NCBI GenBank assembly: GCA_029531795.1
Contig: JAPEIS010000007.1
Span: 2,604,001 to 2,668,000, forward strand
Origin: Sclerotinia nivalis
Lineage: Eukaryota; Ascomycota; Leotiomycetes; Helotiales; Sclerotiniaceae
DNA: 64,000 bases
Reading direction: 5' to 3'
In this document: positions 22,317-33,340 of the stretch, one piece after another
How positions within the stretch are numbered: position 1 is the first letter of the stretch
Layout: each line of letters begins with the position of its first letter
Translations under genes and position numbers: made by a program
The notes under the pieces: generated by a model
Told to the model about the DNA's origin: nothing
What the model saw: the letters and a program-made list of their open reading frames with translations, nothing else
Database searches by the model: none

Positions 22317-24482
22317 CTACACCATAACCAAACCCCCCATACCACTCTCTCTGACTCCTTCACCACCATCCCTCTCAGGATTATTTTTCCTTGTACCCAA
22401 ATATGGTTGAGGGATCAAGATAGCTTTAGTCGGGCTATAATCCTCTTCTTCTCTCTGCTCAGTATCCTCATCCCCATCTGAGTGTTCTGAAACGGTTTCT
22501 CGGTCATCAGGACTTTCGTGATTCGTGAACTGCGTGCCCACTTCTGATAGATGAGATGATGATAAAGAGTTTGATAAAGCGAGATCTGCGTCGTCAGTTT
22601 CCGGGAGAGGCGTATTAAGTGCCAGGTTCGAGGGCGCCTCATGAGATAAAGGAAAAGCGACTCCATTTTGGGACCCGCATGCGGATGTTTCCATAGCCAC
22701 ATTTTGTGTTGGCGTATCAATAATCGGTTTTGTGGGTGATAGATGGACAGCTGATTCGATCTGATCATAAAAGAGCATGAATACCCCTCCTTGCGCCAGT
22801 ACGTTCTCTTCACTAACTTTCATTACATGATCATCACTTAAGCGCCACCATTGATCCTTTCTATTGCCATCTTCATCCGTCTTGATTCCTGAAATTGGAT
22901 GTTTTCGGTAGCATATATAATGACCATTTTCATGTCTTCCGGAGTGTGTAATAACTGCCCGTAATTCGTACAATGGTCCTTGTATCCGAGATTTTTGTTG
23001 TAGCCCTGCAACCATCGAAGCATAGGGTGCTAAGAGCCATTCCTCACTGTCATGTTCTCCATCCCCTCCAGCACTACCTAGGCAATATGGGCCAAGATCG
23101 AGATATTTGGGAAAGCGAATGGCGGCTGTCTTCTTACTCAGCTCCCCGTCGGGCCCATAAGTACTTCGATTGAGATGGAGCGCTAAAGATTTTGGAGGTC
23201 GAGCAATTATATCTTGTTTTGATTTGGTAACTGTGACCCAGTTTTCTATGGGTATCTTGCACTTATCTTTTAGTGTCTTTTCCGAAAAGTCGTCGTTCTC
23301 TAGTGCTTCAATGACGGCTCGCAATCGTTCGGATGTGTTCAGGCGAAGTCGACTATCATCTGGCTCGGCCCCTAGTCGCTCCATCAATGTAGAAAGTAGA
23401 TGCTCACTCTTTCGCAAGGTGCATCTTTCACAATATACGCCATGGACAAATTCTAGTTTTGTACCTTCGTGAAGTAGTTGGGAAAGGTTATATTCCCAAC
23501 CTTCTCCGACAATCAAAGGCTGGCAAAGGGAGGGCGTTGTTTTCAAACCTTCGGAATAGCCGCATTTCGTGCACACGATTCTTGTAGCAGTCAGGCCAGT
23601 CAATGGGTTTGGAGATAAAGCCTGAGCGTGTGATGGCTCTTTGCTTGCGTCTTTTGACATATTTGCCTGCTCCAAGCCCGACACTCCGCCCAACTTTACC
23701 GTTGCTCCATACTCTTTGTCTATTGCACCAAGAAGACCTGAAAAGTATTCTTGCGCATCTTGTTGCTGCCAGCTGCTCATATTCTTCAGCGTTGCTGGTG
23801 TCCAAATTCTCCTTCCATTATTCGACTGTTTCTTCAGAGCAGCAATCAATTCCTTCAAAGCATCGGCCATTTTGATGTCCCCATGCTTCGAACCATCCTG
23901 TCGTAGCGCATCATTGATTCGAAAGCTTTCAAGGAAACCTGGCAGTGTGTCTAGTGATGCCAGTCCCTGTAAGATGCTGTTTTGGTAGCAGGAATTATCC
24001 CAATTTCCCAACCCCGCCGGCGTTTCATCGTCTCCCCCAACTCCCAAGCCGATGAGTGGAAGAGATGAGAGTCTTCTTCTGCCAGCACTCGCGACGGAAT
24101 CTATAATGCCACCTGGAGTGTCCAGTCCAAATAGCCGGCGCATCAACTCACTCTTCTGCGCATGTGTTCGTGGATATTCCATTGTATTCGGGTTTCGTAT
24201 CGGTAAAGGGTTCGAGTAGTTTTCGGCAAAATCGAGCAGTGAAGAAGGCGTTATGTATACTAAAGCATTCCAGGCTAATTGTGAGAGAGGCAAGAGGTCA
24301 TAGTCGAGGCTAATGAGAATTTGATAGACCACTGCGATAAAAATAGCTAGTAGTGACAAGATGACTCCTACTCCAATAGGTTCTTTCCGATATATTCCTT
24401 GAGTATAGTCTTGATGATAATCATCTACAGTAAAGTGATCTCTGTCGAAGAGATCATGTATTCGTCCGTGTTGAGGATTCAT
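22317..24482 (-). CDS. Membrane-anchored ubiquitin C-terminal hydrolase (USP/UBP family, Ubp16/USP30-like)
   Basis: Cysteine protease that removes ubiquitin from proteins. A single exon of 721 residues from the first in-frame ATG; the longer open frame upstream begins only with TTG. A hydrophobic helix (VGVILSLLAIFIAVVYQILI) lies about 40 residues in, ahead of the catalytic domain. This layout matches yeast Ubp16 and animal USP30, which sit on the mitochondrial outer membrane. The Cys box is GLGNWDNSCYQNSILQGL. Zinc-type CxxC pairs are visible (CTKCGYSEG, CERCTLRKSEH). The His box is HSGRHENGHYICYRK. The roughly 150-residue tail is acidic and disordered and contains SDGDEDTEQREEEDYSP. Divergent from the Alb1-like gene across a 460-bp promoter. 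Confidence 0.9.
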   Translation of the reverse strand: MNPQHGRIHDLFDRDHFTVDDYHQDYTQGIYRKEPIGVGVILSLLAIFIAVVYQILISLDYDLLPLSQLAWNALVYITPSSLLDFAENYSNPLPIRNPNTMEYPRTHAQKSELMRRLFGLDTPGGIIDSVASAGRRRLSSLPLIGLGVGGDDETPAGLGNWDNSCYQNSILQGLASLDTLPGFLESFRINDALRQDGSKHGDIKMADALKELIAALKKQSNNGRRIWTPATLKNMSSWQQQDAQEYFSGLLGAIDKEYGATVKLGGVSGLEQANMSKDASKEPSHAQALSPNPLTGLTATRIVCTKCGYSEGLKTTPSLCQPLIVGEGWEYNLSQLLHEGTKLEFVHGVYCERCTLRKSEHLLSTLMERLGAEPDDSRLRLNTSERLRAVIEALENDDFSEKTLKDKCKIPIENWVTVTKSKQDIIARPPKSLALHLNRSTYGPDGELSKKTAAIRFPKYLDLGPYCLGSAGGDGEHDSEEWLLAPYASMVAGLQQKSRIQGPLYELRAVITHSGRHENGHYICYRKHPISGIKTDEDGNRKDQWWRLSDDHVMKVSEENVLAQGGVFMLFYDQIESAVHLSPTKPIIDTPTQNVAMETSACGSQNGVAFPLSHEAPSNLALNTPLPETDDADLALSNSLSSSHLSEVGTQFTNHESPDDRETVSEHSDGDEDTEQREEEDYSPTKAILIPQPYLGTRKNNPERDGGEGVRESGMGGLVMV

Positions 24483-24945
24483 CCTTGGCCCTGGGTGTAT
24501 GAATGAAGGTGGATAATATAGAATTTTAGAGAATCGTTGAAAGACTGAAGGCGAAGAATGCGAATGCAACGAGGAAGGCTTTGATCACATTAAGGCGGTC
24601 GTGTACGATTATGTAGCATTATTCTTTTTTGAATGTTTGGAGCATTTGTTTGTCTGATAATTAAAGATGTAAAAGTTTGTAAAGACTTCGAGCGAATTGC
24701 CCAGATGCTATCGTAATAATTAGAAGCCTGTTAGGTTCCAGGGTACTTACTAATGGGAGTGTGCCTGTGCGGATGTAGTTTAGTGTTATGTTCACTAACT
24801 TTATAGTGGATTCAATGTTCGTTAGGTCCTGAGTTATTACTCCGTACCCCACAACAAGATAAATCTTATCTGCAGGAAATTCGAAGATTTTTTTAAATAA
24901 AAAAACAAAACACAATTGAAATATTCTAGTTTTTCTTCAATAACA
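24483..24945. promoter_or_regulatory. Divergent promoter, ubiquitin protease / Alb1-like gene
   Basis: 463 bases between two start codons pointing away from each other. Pyrimidine-rich stretches lie close to the Alb1-like start. No other feature seen. Confidence 0.5.
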
Positions 24946-25551
24946 ATGGGTAAAACTGCACCTTTGAAGAATAAGGGTTGTAAGTGAACTTGGAATCTAT
25001 CTTCTCTTTTTTTACGAGAACTAACAAACCCACCAGCTACCTCAGTGCGTTCCCGCGCAGCAAAACGTGCATCTTCTCCAAGTATCGACACCGATAAGTC
25101 TCTCAAAAATGTCAAGGCTCCAACAGAAACAGTATACCACCCACAAGTTCTGTCTCCACATCAAGGTGCAGGCGTGTCTAAGAAGAAGAATGGAAGAAAA
25201 TCGCAGTTGAGCTCAAAGGCAAAAAGGCGACAAGATAAGGGATTGGATCGAGCGGAAGCTGTCATGGATAGGACATCCACGAAAATCGAGAAGAGCAAGT
25301 ATAGAGGAAGGAATGTTCAAGAGAGAGCCAAAACCTGGGAAACTCTGAATAAAAAGGCACAGGAAGCTGTTCAAGCAGCAATAGAGAAGGAGAACGAGGT
25401 TTCCGAGGAGGAGGATGTTGAGGATGATCATTCTCAAGGAGAGATTGAGATGGATGATGCTTCAGCTGCCCCAGTTGCTCCAATTGCTACTGATGCGGTT
25501 CAATCAATTCCTTTGCCGACACCGTTAGAGGATGAAGAGGAGATTCTATGA
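24946..25551 (+). CDS. ALB1: Alb1-like ribosome biogenesis protein (Arx1 partner)
   Basis: Small basic nuclear-shuttling protein; in yeast Alb1 binds Arx1 on pre-60S ribosomes. Two exons, 24946-24979 and 25037-25551, give 182 residues. The 57-bp intron has a GTAAGT donor, an ACTAAC branch site and a CACCAG acceptor; a second acceptor 9 bases later is also possible. Family features are the short MGKTAP start, RSRAAKRASSPSIDTDKS, a Lys/Arg-rich middle (KKKNGRKSQLSSKAKRRQDKG), and an acidic C-terminus (SEEEDVEDDHSQGEIEMDD). The call rests on remembered family patterns, especially the RxARRAxSPSIDTDKSLK block. The general composition could also fit another nucleolar protein. Confidence 0.8.
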
Positions 25552-26216
25552 ATTTAAAATGGAGATTCTTGCATTTGCATGGCGAATTGGCGTAAGAAAT
25601 GAAGGGAGAAGGATTTTCATTCAGAATGATGACTTTGATACCAACAAATCATAACTAGATTAGTTTTATATGAATAGAATTTTCGAGTCCTCAGTAAGTA
25701 CTGAAAGGGATATTTTGGTAGGATGATATGATATAGGTTGTCAGTGTGCGTGCATGAAGGAAAGTAGATACAATATTTGTGGTTTGTGGATGTAATCTTA
25801 CCTCTATCGGGGATGAGCATGCAATTCAATTCAATTCAATACCAGAATTTCATTGTCGAATTCTAGATTGACTGAAATGTATCTCATCAAGGATACTTGA
25901 ATTCCTCAAAAGAATGGTATGTAAACTATATATTGAAGTTGTATTTGTTTTCTCAAATTTTTACAACATTCTAATTTTGAAGTGAGCTTTTGATAGTGAT
26001 TCCAGCCGCTACGATTGGCGATCATTTAGGCTCGGAGGGTTATCTTAGCGTACAATTACATTCCCAAATGAAATATCTTACAGGGGCAAATGCAGCCTAA
26101 CAATTGCGATATTTCAGCCTCGTCAAGCACCGAATTTCATTTCAAAGGACTACAATAAATACAATTGAATCTATCAACATATTCCATTGTGATCAATCAT
26201 ATATTCCAACCTCAAA
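25552..26216. other. Intergenic region between Alb1-like and MFAP1 genes
   Basis: 665 bases. A short CAATT repeat of four units lies near 25820-25840. Otherwise AT-rich sequence with no feature. Confidence 0.5.
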
Positions 26217-27404
26217 ATGTCTGGCAAACGTATGACAGCAAATCCAATTAAACCATCACGATACCGACCTGGCAAGGCACATCTTGAAGATGATTCCTCT
26301 GATTCAGGGAGTGATGTAGAAGAAACATCTACCATTGCTCCACCCCCAAAAGTTTCTACCGCAACTGGAATTTCCAGCAGTTCGAATAAAGTTGACTTAA
26401 ACGAAAAGAGGAAAGCTGCGGCTACCAAAGAAAATGCGCGAATACAGGAAGAAAAGGCTTTAAAAGCTGCGGAAGAAGAGGGATTTGTGACGGAAGAAGA
26501 AAGTGAAGAAGAGGAAGAAGGTAGCGAGGAGGGCAGTGAAGAGGATAGTGAAGAGGAAGAGAGTAGTGAAGAGGAAGCACCGAGAAGGGTTATGATGAGG
26601 CCGATATTTATCAAGAAAGATAAGAGAAATAATCTTCCTGGAGCTTCTAAAATCGAGACGAAAACGGAAGATGAATTAGCTGAGGCGGAGGAAGCACGGA
26701 GGAAAAAGCTGGCAGATGAAATAGTTGAGGAACAAATCAGGAAGGACATCGCTGCGAGGGAAGCGGGCAAAAAGAATTGGGATGATGAAGAAGAGGAAGA
26801 TGAGGTGGATGATACCGACGATATTGATCCCGAGGCAGAGCTTGCAGCATGGAAATTAAGAGAGCTCAAGAGGATCAAGAGGGACAGAGAAGCAATTGAG
26901 GAGAAAGAAAAGGAATTAGAGGAAGTCGAGAGAAGAAAAAATCTGACAGAGGAAGAGAGGAAGAGAGAAGATGATGAGTATATCGCGAAGCAGACGGAGG
27001 AGAGAGAAGGGAGAGGAAGGATGGCAACAATGCAGAAGTATTACCACAAAGGGGCCTTCTATTCGGATGCATTGGCTGCGGAAGGCTTAGACAAAAGAGA
27101 TATCATGGGTTCCAGGTACGCGGATGACGTGCAGAATCGAGAGTTGCTTCCAAAAGCATTACAGATGAGGGACATGACGAAATTGGGTAAGAAAGGAGCC
27201 ACAAAGTACAGAGATTTGAAATCGGAAGATACGGGGAGATGGGGGAACTTTGACGATAGGGGCCCGAAGAGGGGAGGAATGGCAATGAGTGGACCTATGG
27301 AGGATGAAAGATTCATGCCGGATAGAGACAGAGGGGGTGCGAGTGGTGCTAATAATGTCCCCGTTGGTGATGAGAGTCGTCGAAAGCGCCAAAGATTTGA
27401 TTAG
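26217..27404 (+). CDS. MFAP1: MFAP1-type pre-mRNA splicing factor
   Basis: Component of the spliceosomal B complex, acting with Prp38 in the nucleus. A single exon of 395 residues. The N-terminus (MSGKRMTANPIKPSRYRPGK) is characteristic. The middle is highly charged, with runs of Glu/Asp and predicted long helices (EAEEARRKKLADEIVEEQIR, then KELEEVERRKNLTEEERKRE). The most conserved part of the family is the C-terminal block: MQKYYHKGAFYSDAL, DKRDIMGSRYADDVQNRELL, PKALQMRDMTKLGKKGATKY, and DLKSEDTGRW. It ends in a basic KRQRFD tail that could serve as a nuclear signal. Single exon and strong codon order; no sign of decay. Confidence 0.93.
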   Translation: MSGKRMTANPIKPSRYRPGKAHLEDDSSDSGSDVEETSTIAPPPKVSTATGISSSSNKVDLNEKRKAAATKENARIQEEKALKAAEEEGFVTEEESEEEEEGSEEGSEEDSEEEESSEEEAPRRVMMRPIFIKKDKRNNLPGASKIETKTEDELAEAEEARRKKLADEIVEEQIRKDIAAREAGKKNWDDEEEEDEVDDTDDIDPEAELAAWKLRELKRIKRDREAIEEKEKELEEVERRKNLTEEERKREDDEYIAKQTEEREGRGRMATMQKYYHKGAFYSDALAAEGLDKRDIMGSRYADDVQNRELLPKALQMRDMTKLGKKGATKYRDLKSEDTGRWGNFDDRGPKRGGMAMSGPMEDERFMPDRDRGGASGANNVPVGDESRRKRQRFD

Positions 27405-28885
27405 ATAGATATAATGTGAATAAAAAAATTTCATACCATCGTTTGGCAGTGGCTTGCATTGTTGTTGAACATTGAATTGCATATGGATGCGAGGGGAAAT
27501 ATCCATAACCATAAATACAGAACATCATTCATCCAGTCGATCTTTTTGATGACTTTTCCCTTTCCCTCGGATCTTCAAAATGATTCATTGCAACTGATTT
27601 GGACATGCAATCACCAGAAACGCTGCGGAGACTTGTCCTTTAATTAATGTAAGATTCACATATAAGAAGGAAGTTGAATTTCCTACTTCTGAATTATGAA
27701 ATATCGTAAGATCTTACCTTACTCAGTGATATCTTGGTTCGGGTAGTTGGGGTAATGAGAAACACTGAAGCCCATTGAAACTGCTATTCTCATCCAGCAA
27801 CCCAAAAGGTCCAACACCAATGAGGTATATGCAGTATATCTTCATACAGTGACTTCAACATTGTATAAGGTTACTGATTAGCGCGTCTTATCCACTGAAT
27901 CTCGCAGCAATCACGGTTTTTGTGGCCATCAGCATGAGATTAACCTTACTTTGTCAAGTTGTTCAAATCTATCTACCATCAACTACAGCTACTACTTTCT
28001 CAAAGTCAGCCACGGACTCGCACAATCTTATTGAGTAGCAACTAGCCGTGGTAACTTAACTTCGATCACAATTACCTCGGTGAGATCTTATACGTACACC
28101 TTTGTATGTTGTCTCTGCTTGCGTCTTGCAGAATCTAGACCGGCCAGGACACTCGATTTCTAGAAGTTGACTCCATACTCCACAGATACGCATCATACCC
28201 CAAAGCTATTCTTCAGTAACACCTTCAACAAGTGCTAAGATTTTCATTGGTGGGAATTCATTGCTTTTCAAAAATAATATTACAGCTAGTGCTGAATTAC
28301 CAAGTAGGTCTCACCGTTCACACCTCCTAAGACGTATCCTCTTCCCAATATTCTCTTGCATTTATATATATTCGTATATTCTAGATCACCAATATCCACC
28401 GCACCACTTCACCATGTTACCCCGCAAAACTTGGATCTTTAAGAACTCCCCTGCCCAAATCCCCAGAGTTGCTCTGGCAACTCTAAATTTAGCCTATGCA
28501 CGTCACAAGTCACATGTGGAAGACGCCCAAGGACTGATCGTCAAAACTCTGATGCGCATCAATCGGAAGTGTCCTTTCATGGAAATCAGTCCCGCAAGCT
28601 TGCAAAGTGCGGAGAGAATACCGTCGGTATTCGAGCGCTTAGGATATAGTTTCATTTTACATGATTAACTCGCTACTGTAAAGTTTCGGGTAAATGTCCA
28701 TCTATTCTTATTTGCTTGTGGATCGATGTCGTATCTTAGCCAAGATGGTTGAGAAGCACAATACAGGAGCTCTGGGCAAAATGTATTTCCGAGATATATA
28801 TAGTCCAGGCAGATTTCATGCTATGTGACTTTTCTCATCCATTGGCATGAGGTCGCAGTTAGGTTCAATCTAAAGCTTTCCCAAT
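27405..28885. other. Intergenic region upstream of GH51 gene
   Basis: About 1.5 kb. It contains one small doubtful ORF (28414-28668). No repeat or RNA gene seen. Confidence 0.45.
28414..28668 (+). CDS. Small hypothetical ORF (84 aa), doubtful
   Basis: Begins at an ATG in good context (CACCATG) and encodes a basic peptide with no signal sequence and no domain I recognise. The open frame extends upstream without an ATG. It could be a small orphan gene, an upstream reading frame in a longer transcript, or chance. No neighbour context helps. Confidence 0.25.
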   Translation: MLPRKTWIFKNSPAQIPRVALATLNLAYARHKSHVEDAQGLIVKTLMRINRKCPFMEISPASLQSAERIPSVFERLGYSFILHD

Positions 28886-31184
28886 ATGTTCTATTCAAGT
28901 CTTTCTGTGCTGACGGTACTTGCTGGCATTGCCAGTGCCATCAACATCACTGCATCTGCTAGTGGTGGCAATGCCTCTTCTCCGTTGGCATATGGTCTCA
29001 TGTTTGAGGATATCAATCATTCTGGTGATGGTGGGATTTATGCCGAATTAATTCAAAACCGAGCATTTCAGGGAAATCGAGAGTATGCATCTACTCTGAA
29101 ACCGTGGTCAGCAATTGGAAGCTCAGTCTTAACCTTACAAAACACATCAATACCACTATCATCCTCACTACCAACATCAGTTAATGTGCGTGCCTCATCC
29201 AGAGGTACTTCTCACAACAGCACTGGGAAATTAGGAATCTCCAATCCTGGATGGTGGGGAATAAGTGTTCAGCCTCAAAAATATACCGGAAGCTTCTGGG
29301 TTTTGGGTTCATATACTGGACATTTCACAGCAAGCTTGGCTGGCGCAGCATCAGGGACCGTTTTTGCAAGTATCGAGATACCTTCAAAGTCTACCTCTAA
29401 AAAATGGACCGAATTTTCATTCACTCTCGAACCCACTACTGCAGCTCCAGATGTCAACAACATTTTCATCATCGAGTTCGATAACGGCCATTCCCTCAAC
29501 TTCAATCTCATCAGTCTCTTCCCACCAACCTACAATGACAGACCAAATGGTAATCGACCAGAGCTTATGAAAGCTATGAAAGACCTCAACCCAAGTTTCT
29601 TCAGAATTCCAGGTGGAAACAACATGTACATCTCCCATCACACATTGATCAAAGTGAATAATATTAATGGTTGGTGACAATAGTGAAGGAGATAGTTTCG
29701 GTTATCGTTGGGCATGGAATGAGACGATCGGCCCCCTGAAGGATCGCCCAGGAAGACCAGGTATGTGTTGATAAATTTAAACTTAGTTCACTATTGAACA
29801 CCTTGACTAACAATTCAATTTTTACAGGAACTTGGGGATACCAAAAGTGAGCATAATTGGTCCTCCTATAATAATTCTTCCATTCACACATCTATTAATA
29901 CTAATCTGTGGCGATCTAGTACTGACGGGCTTGGTTTAATTGAATATATGAATGCAAGTTCGCGTTTTTCGCTCCATAATTAACAAGTACTTAAGCTAAC
30001 CTCTCAAAGTGGTGCACCGATCTCGATGTCGAACCCGTCCTAGCAGTTTGGTCCGGGCTTTACTTAAATAACGGCCAGCCAGGTCCCATCGTTGTCCCTG
30101 AAGCAGATCTCCAACCTTATGTTGATGATGCTATGAACGAACTTGAGTTTCTCATGGGTGATACATCTACAACATACGGAGCTCTTCGTGCCTCTCTTGG
30201 CTACCCCAAGCCCTGGAAAATCAACTATGTAGAAGTTGGCAACGAAGATAATCTAAGTGAAGGAGCGTCCACATATATTGCCTACCGCTGGCCCATGTTT
30301 TTCAACGCCATACACGCTAAATATCCAGATATTCTGGTCATCTCTTCTGCTCAAGATCTCCTCTCAGTTGGCCCTCCACATACATCAGGCACGGACTTCC
30401 ATCAATATCTCAGACCGGATGACTTTGCACTTCAATTTGAGCTTTTCGATAATTCAAATAGATCTTATCCCATCTTGTTAGGCGAATATGCAGTCATCCA
30501 ACCAAACGCAAATGGAGCACCAGTAAACTGGAATGCTGCTAAAATGGACTATGGTACCTGGGTTGGGGCTGTTGGTGAAGCGATTTATCTTCTTGGTATG
30601 GAAAGAAACGGCGATATTGTACTTGGTGCATCATATGCGCCTGGTTTCCAAAACATAAACTCTTTCCAATGGACTGTAAGTTCTATCCCATCTACCTCCT
30701 CGATTTTAACCCTAAAATCGAGGATGAAGAGTGACTGGTACTGACAACTCAAAAGCCCGATCTCATCACGTTCAGTGCCGACCCTGAAAAAACAGTACTC
30801 AGTTGTTCTTGGCACCAACTCCAACTCCTATCAAACAACCGTTACAAGGCCACAGTCCCATTCACCGTCACAAACTCAGAGAATAGCAAGTCACCATTCG
30901 GTCCGGCTTTCTATGTCATTGGTGTGAACAATCCCGGCGAATACGTATTCAAAGCCACAGTCTACAATACGACAGAGCCGGTATCTTTCTCGATTGACTT
31001 TGAAGGTGTAGATGCCGGTGCGACGGGTAAGCTTACGGTGTTGAATGCACCCGATGGGAATAGTATGAATGTTTACGGAGGCGAAGATGTGGTGGTTAAG
31101 AAGGTTAGTAGTATCACCGCGGGGCCTGGAGGAAAGTTTGAGTTTGAGTTGAAGGAGTATGATATTGCGGTTTTTACTACCTAG
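28886..31184 (+). CDS. Secreted alpha-L-arabinofuranosidase, GH51
   Basis: Releases arabinose from plant cell-wall arabinan and arabinoxylan. Six exons give 654 residues: 28886-29625, 29684-29760, 29828-29846 (19 nt), 29920-29953, 30010-30675 and 30756-31184. It has a signal peptide ([18 protein letters not shown]) and then the GH51 start [29 protein letters not shown] and the [18 protein letters not shown] stretch precede the catalytic barrel centre. The acid/base Glu is in [10 protein letters not shown] and the nucleophile Glu in [10 protein letters not shown] beta-sandwich C-terminal domain ends the protein. Intron 4 starts with GC instead of GT (GCAAGT), and intron 5 contains a perfect hairpin. 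Both are described as findings. N-glycosylation sites are common, as expected for a secreted enzyme. Confidence 0.93.
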
Positions 31185-32026
31185 AGAAGAAGGATTGGAC
31201 AACAGGTATATAGAGTGTGGAATTGTAACAGTAAAGAGCCTATTGTCTTGCCGCTACTAGCACACAGCTCATTCGTAAGATGTTAGATATGAAATTGTTG
31301 GTTCATGCTCTTCCCAATATATCATAGGCCTAGTGCCTCTTCGTGTTGTGTGTATAGTTAGTCCTTCAAGCCACAATCTTCAATGATAATTGTAGATCAA
31401 GAGCACCAGTCTGAAGTCATTTGTAGTCACTTAGGTCACAGGAATGATGAATTTTTTTTTAGGAATAACTTTTTATAGGAGTGACTGGAAGTATAGAACT
31501 AAAATCAAGGATATTTGAGGATATTTAACTTTGCCCAGAGCAGAAGGTGAATTTTAGTAGAGAGATGGAGTGACCGAGGTTTCTAAGACCTAGGAAAGAA
31601 CCTCAGAAATTTTAGTGGGGTAGACTGCTTGTAAGACTTACGAATCTACAGAAATCTTTGAACGGAATGTATATTCAAATGAGAAGTGTGATCATGTTCT
31701 CCGTTGTCAGAAGCTGTATTCTTACTATACTGGCATCCGTTGTTGTATAATAGATCAATATCTGGAACCATCTATCTTGTGAGGGTTTTTTTGTGACGAG
31801 AAAGATCCTATTGGCTTCTAATAGAGAAATGGAAACGCAGACAAGATCACATTTCACACATTAAATATCTAGTATAGCAACCCTTGGATGTCAGACAGCC
31901 TTGTAAAGTAGCAGATTTCTCATTCTAAATTAAGTATAGTGGCTCGTGAATATGATATGAATTTCATTCCGAAAAAAAAAAAAGGCTAGCATTGAAATAA
32001 GGTGGAAAATATCACTTCCGACGAGG
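31185..32026. other. Intergenic region downstream of GH51 gene
   Basis: About 840 AT-rich bases between convergent coding regions. A 12-base poly-A run is at about 31972-31983. No gene seen. Confidence 0.45.
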
Positions 32027-33340
32027 TCACAACCGCTTTGGTGACCGGAGAGCTTCATCAAAGTCTGTATCAGAAGTAGACAATTTTCTCTTCGAGGGAT
32101 TCATCGGAGGTTGCTGACTAGGTTGCTGGCTCTTGGCCAGCTCAATGTCTGTCTTCCGAATGCGAATTAAACAATCACGTTCGAGCCGAATGACTCGCTT
32201 GCTTCTTTGAATATCCGGGCTTTTCAGTATTAAAAGGATGTCTTCGATAATTTCTTTGGCTTTGCTGTGGCTCTGAATTTTCGCAAGGAAATTGGCGTAT
32301 TCCATTCGAGTCTCGAGAGTCAGTAAACGATGCGGTCCATATTTCTCAGTGTATTCGGCGATAGCTAATTCAAAGGCCTGTGCTGTAATAGTAGAGTCAA
32401 CTGAGTTCTCTGTCATTAAAAGAGCCTTGAGGCGGTTAAGCTCAGGACATGGGCTTTGCCGAGGTTGAGATAAAGTTTTGTTGAGTAAAGGAAGCGCCTC
32501 CGGACACCGGATACGACGCCTAAGGCAATCGACGACAATAAGACATAATTCCGGCGTCAAGAGATCAGTTGCCTGAACAATTTCGTCAATCAACTTGTTG
32601 AACAAGCTGTTGATGAAGGACGAAGCTTTCTGCGCATATTGTGCGGCCTTGAATAAAGCAACGAGTTCCGATTGTGTCTCTGTGTCTATAGGTTGTTTGG
32701 TCATATCCCCATTCGGCTTGGGAAGTGAGATTTTGCTAATCAGTTCAAGTCCCGAAGTGAGAGCCTGAAGGGTTTGAAGTCAGCTCGATGTAAGGGTAAT
32801 AAAAGAGAAAATTGCGTTCAATAGCACCTTTTGTGCCTTGATCGTTTCAAATATCACTCGCGTGCATCTCAAGTCATGCTTTTGCAACTTTTCCCAAGCA
32901 TCCTCCGAAACTTTATGCCTTAAAACAGCTGCACTTAGGTCGATAACTATGTACTCCCTTTCGACTTTTTTGTTGCCCTTTAGTATTCTGGGATCCACTA
33001 ATATGTTATTGGCTTTGAGATCTCCATGGCATACGCCAGCATCATGGAATGCTCGTACGGTTTGAGACAGGTCCGATTCGAACTTGGTCATCCATTCATC
33101 TTCTAGGTCAGCATGAGGGATAGTATCAAAACCAACTCCATCGAACATCTCAATTCCAAGCGCTCGTTTGTAAGGGTCGGGTGGGCTAATACGCTTGTGT
33201 GCTTCATAGTCATCCGGATAGAAATAAAAGGTTGATATCAAAGACTTGCTGAGTTCAAAGTGGCCGAAGTATTGAGGCAGCTTAATATGTGGAAAAGTAT
33301 CGCTTCGACGGATAAGCCCACTTTTCGCACTAAATCCAAG
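32027..33340 (-). CDS. Truncated protein-kinase-like gene with helical C-terminal extension, 5' end unresolved
   Basis: Two exons can be joined: 33340-32828 and 32764-32027, with a 63-bp intron (GTGCTA..CTTCAG, frame kept). The first encodes the C-lobe of a protein-kinase fold: CHGDLKANNILV is the catalytic loop, with Gly for Arg of the usual HRD. VIDLSAA replaces the DFG metal-binding loop, keeping the Asp. Just upstream, FPHIKLPQYFGHFEL resembles the hinge side of the N-lobe, but no Gly-rich loop or ATP-binding Lys is visible. An in-frame TAG precedes the open frame at 33340, where a TTAG acceptor could join an unseen exon. The second exon encodes about 245 residues of helical, TPR-like sequence ending in a basic tail (NPSKRKL). 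There is no suitable ATG near the start. It may be a decayed gene. Faces away from the gene at 34009. Confidence 0.5.

Noticed and set aside
26174..26878. A 234-codon serine-rich minus-strand ORF opposite MFAP1.
   Set aside because: It is the complement of Glu/Asp-rich codons of MFAP1, which produces long Ser-rich frames by composition alone.
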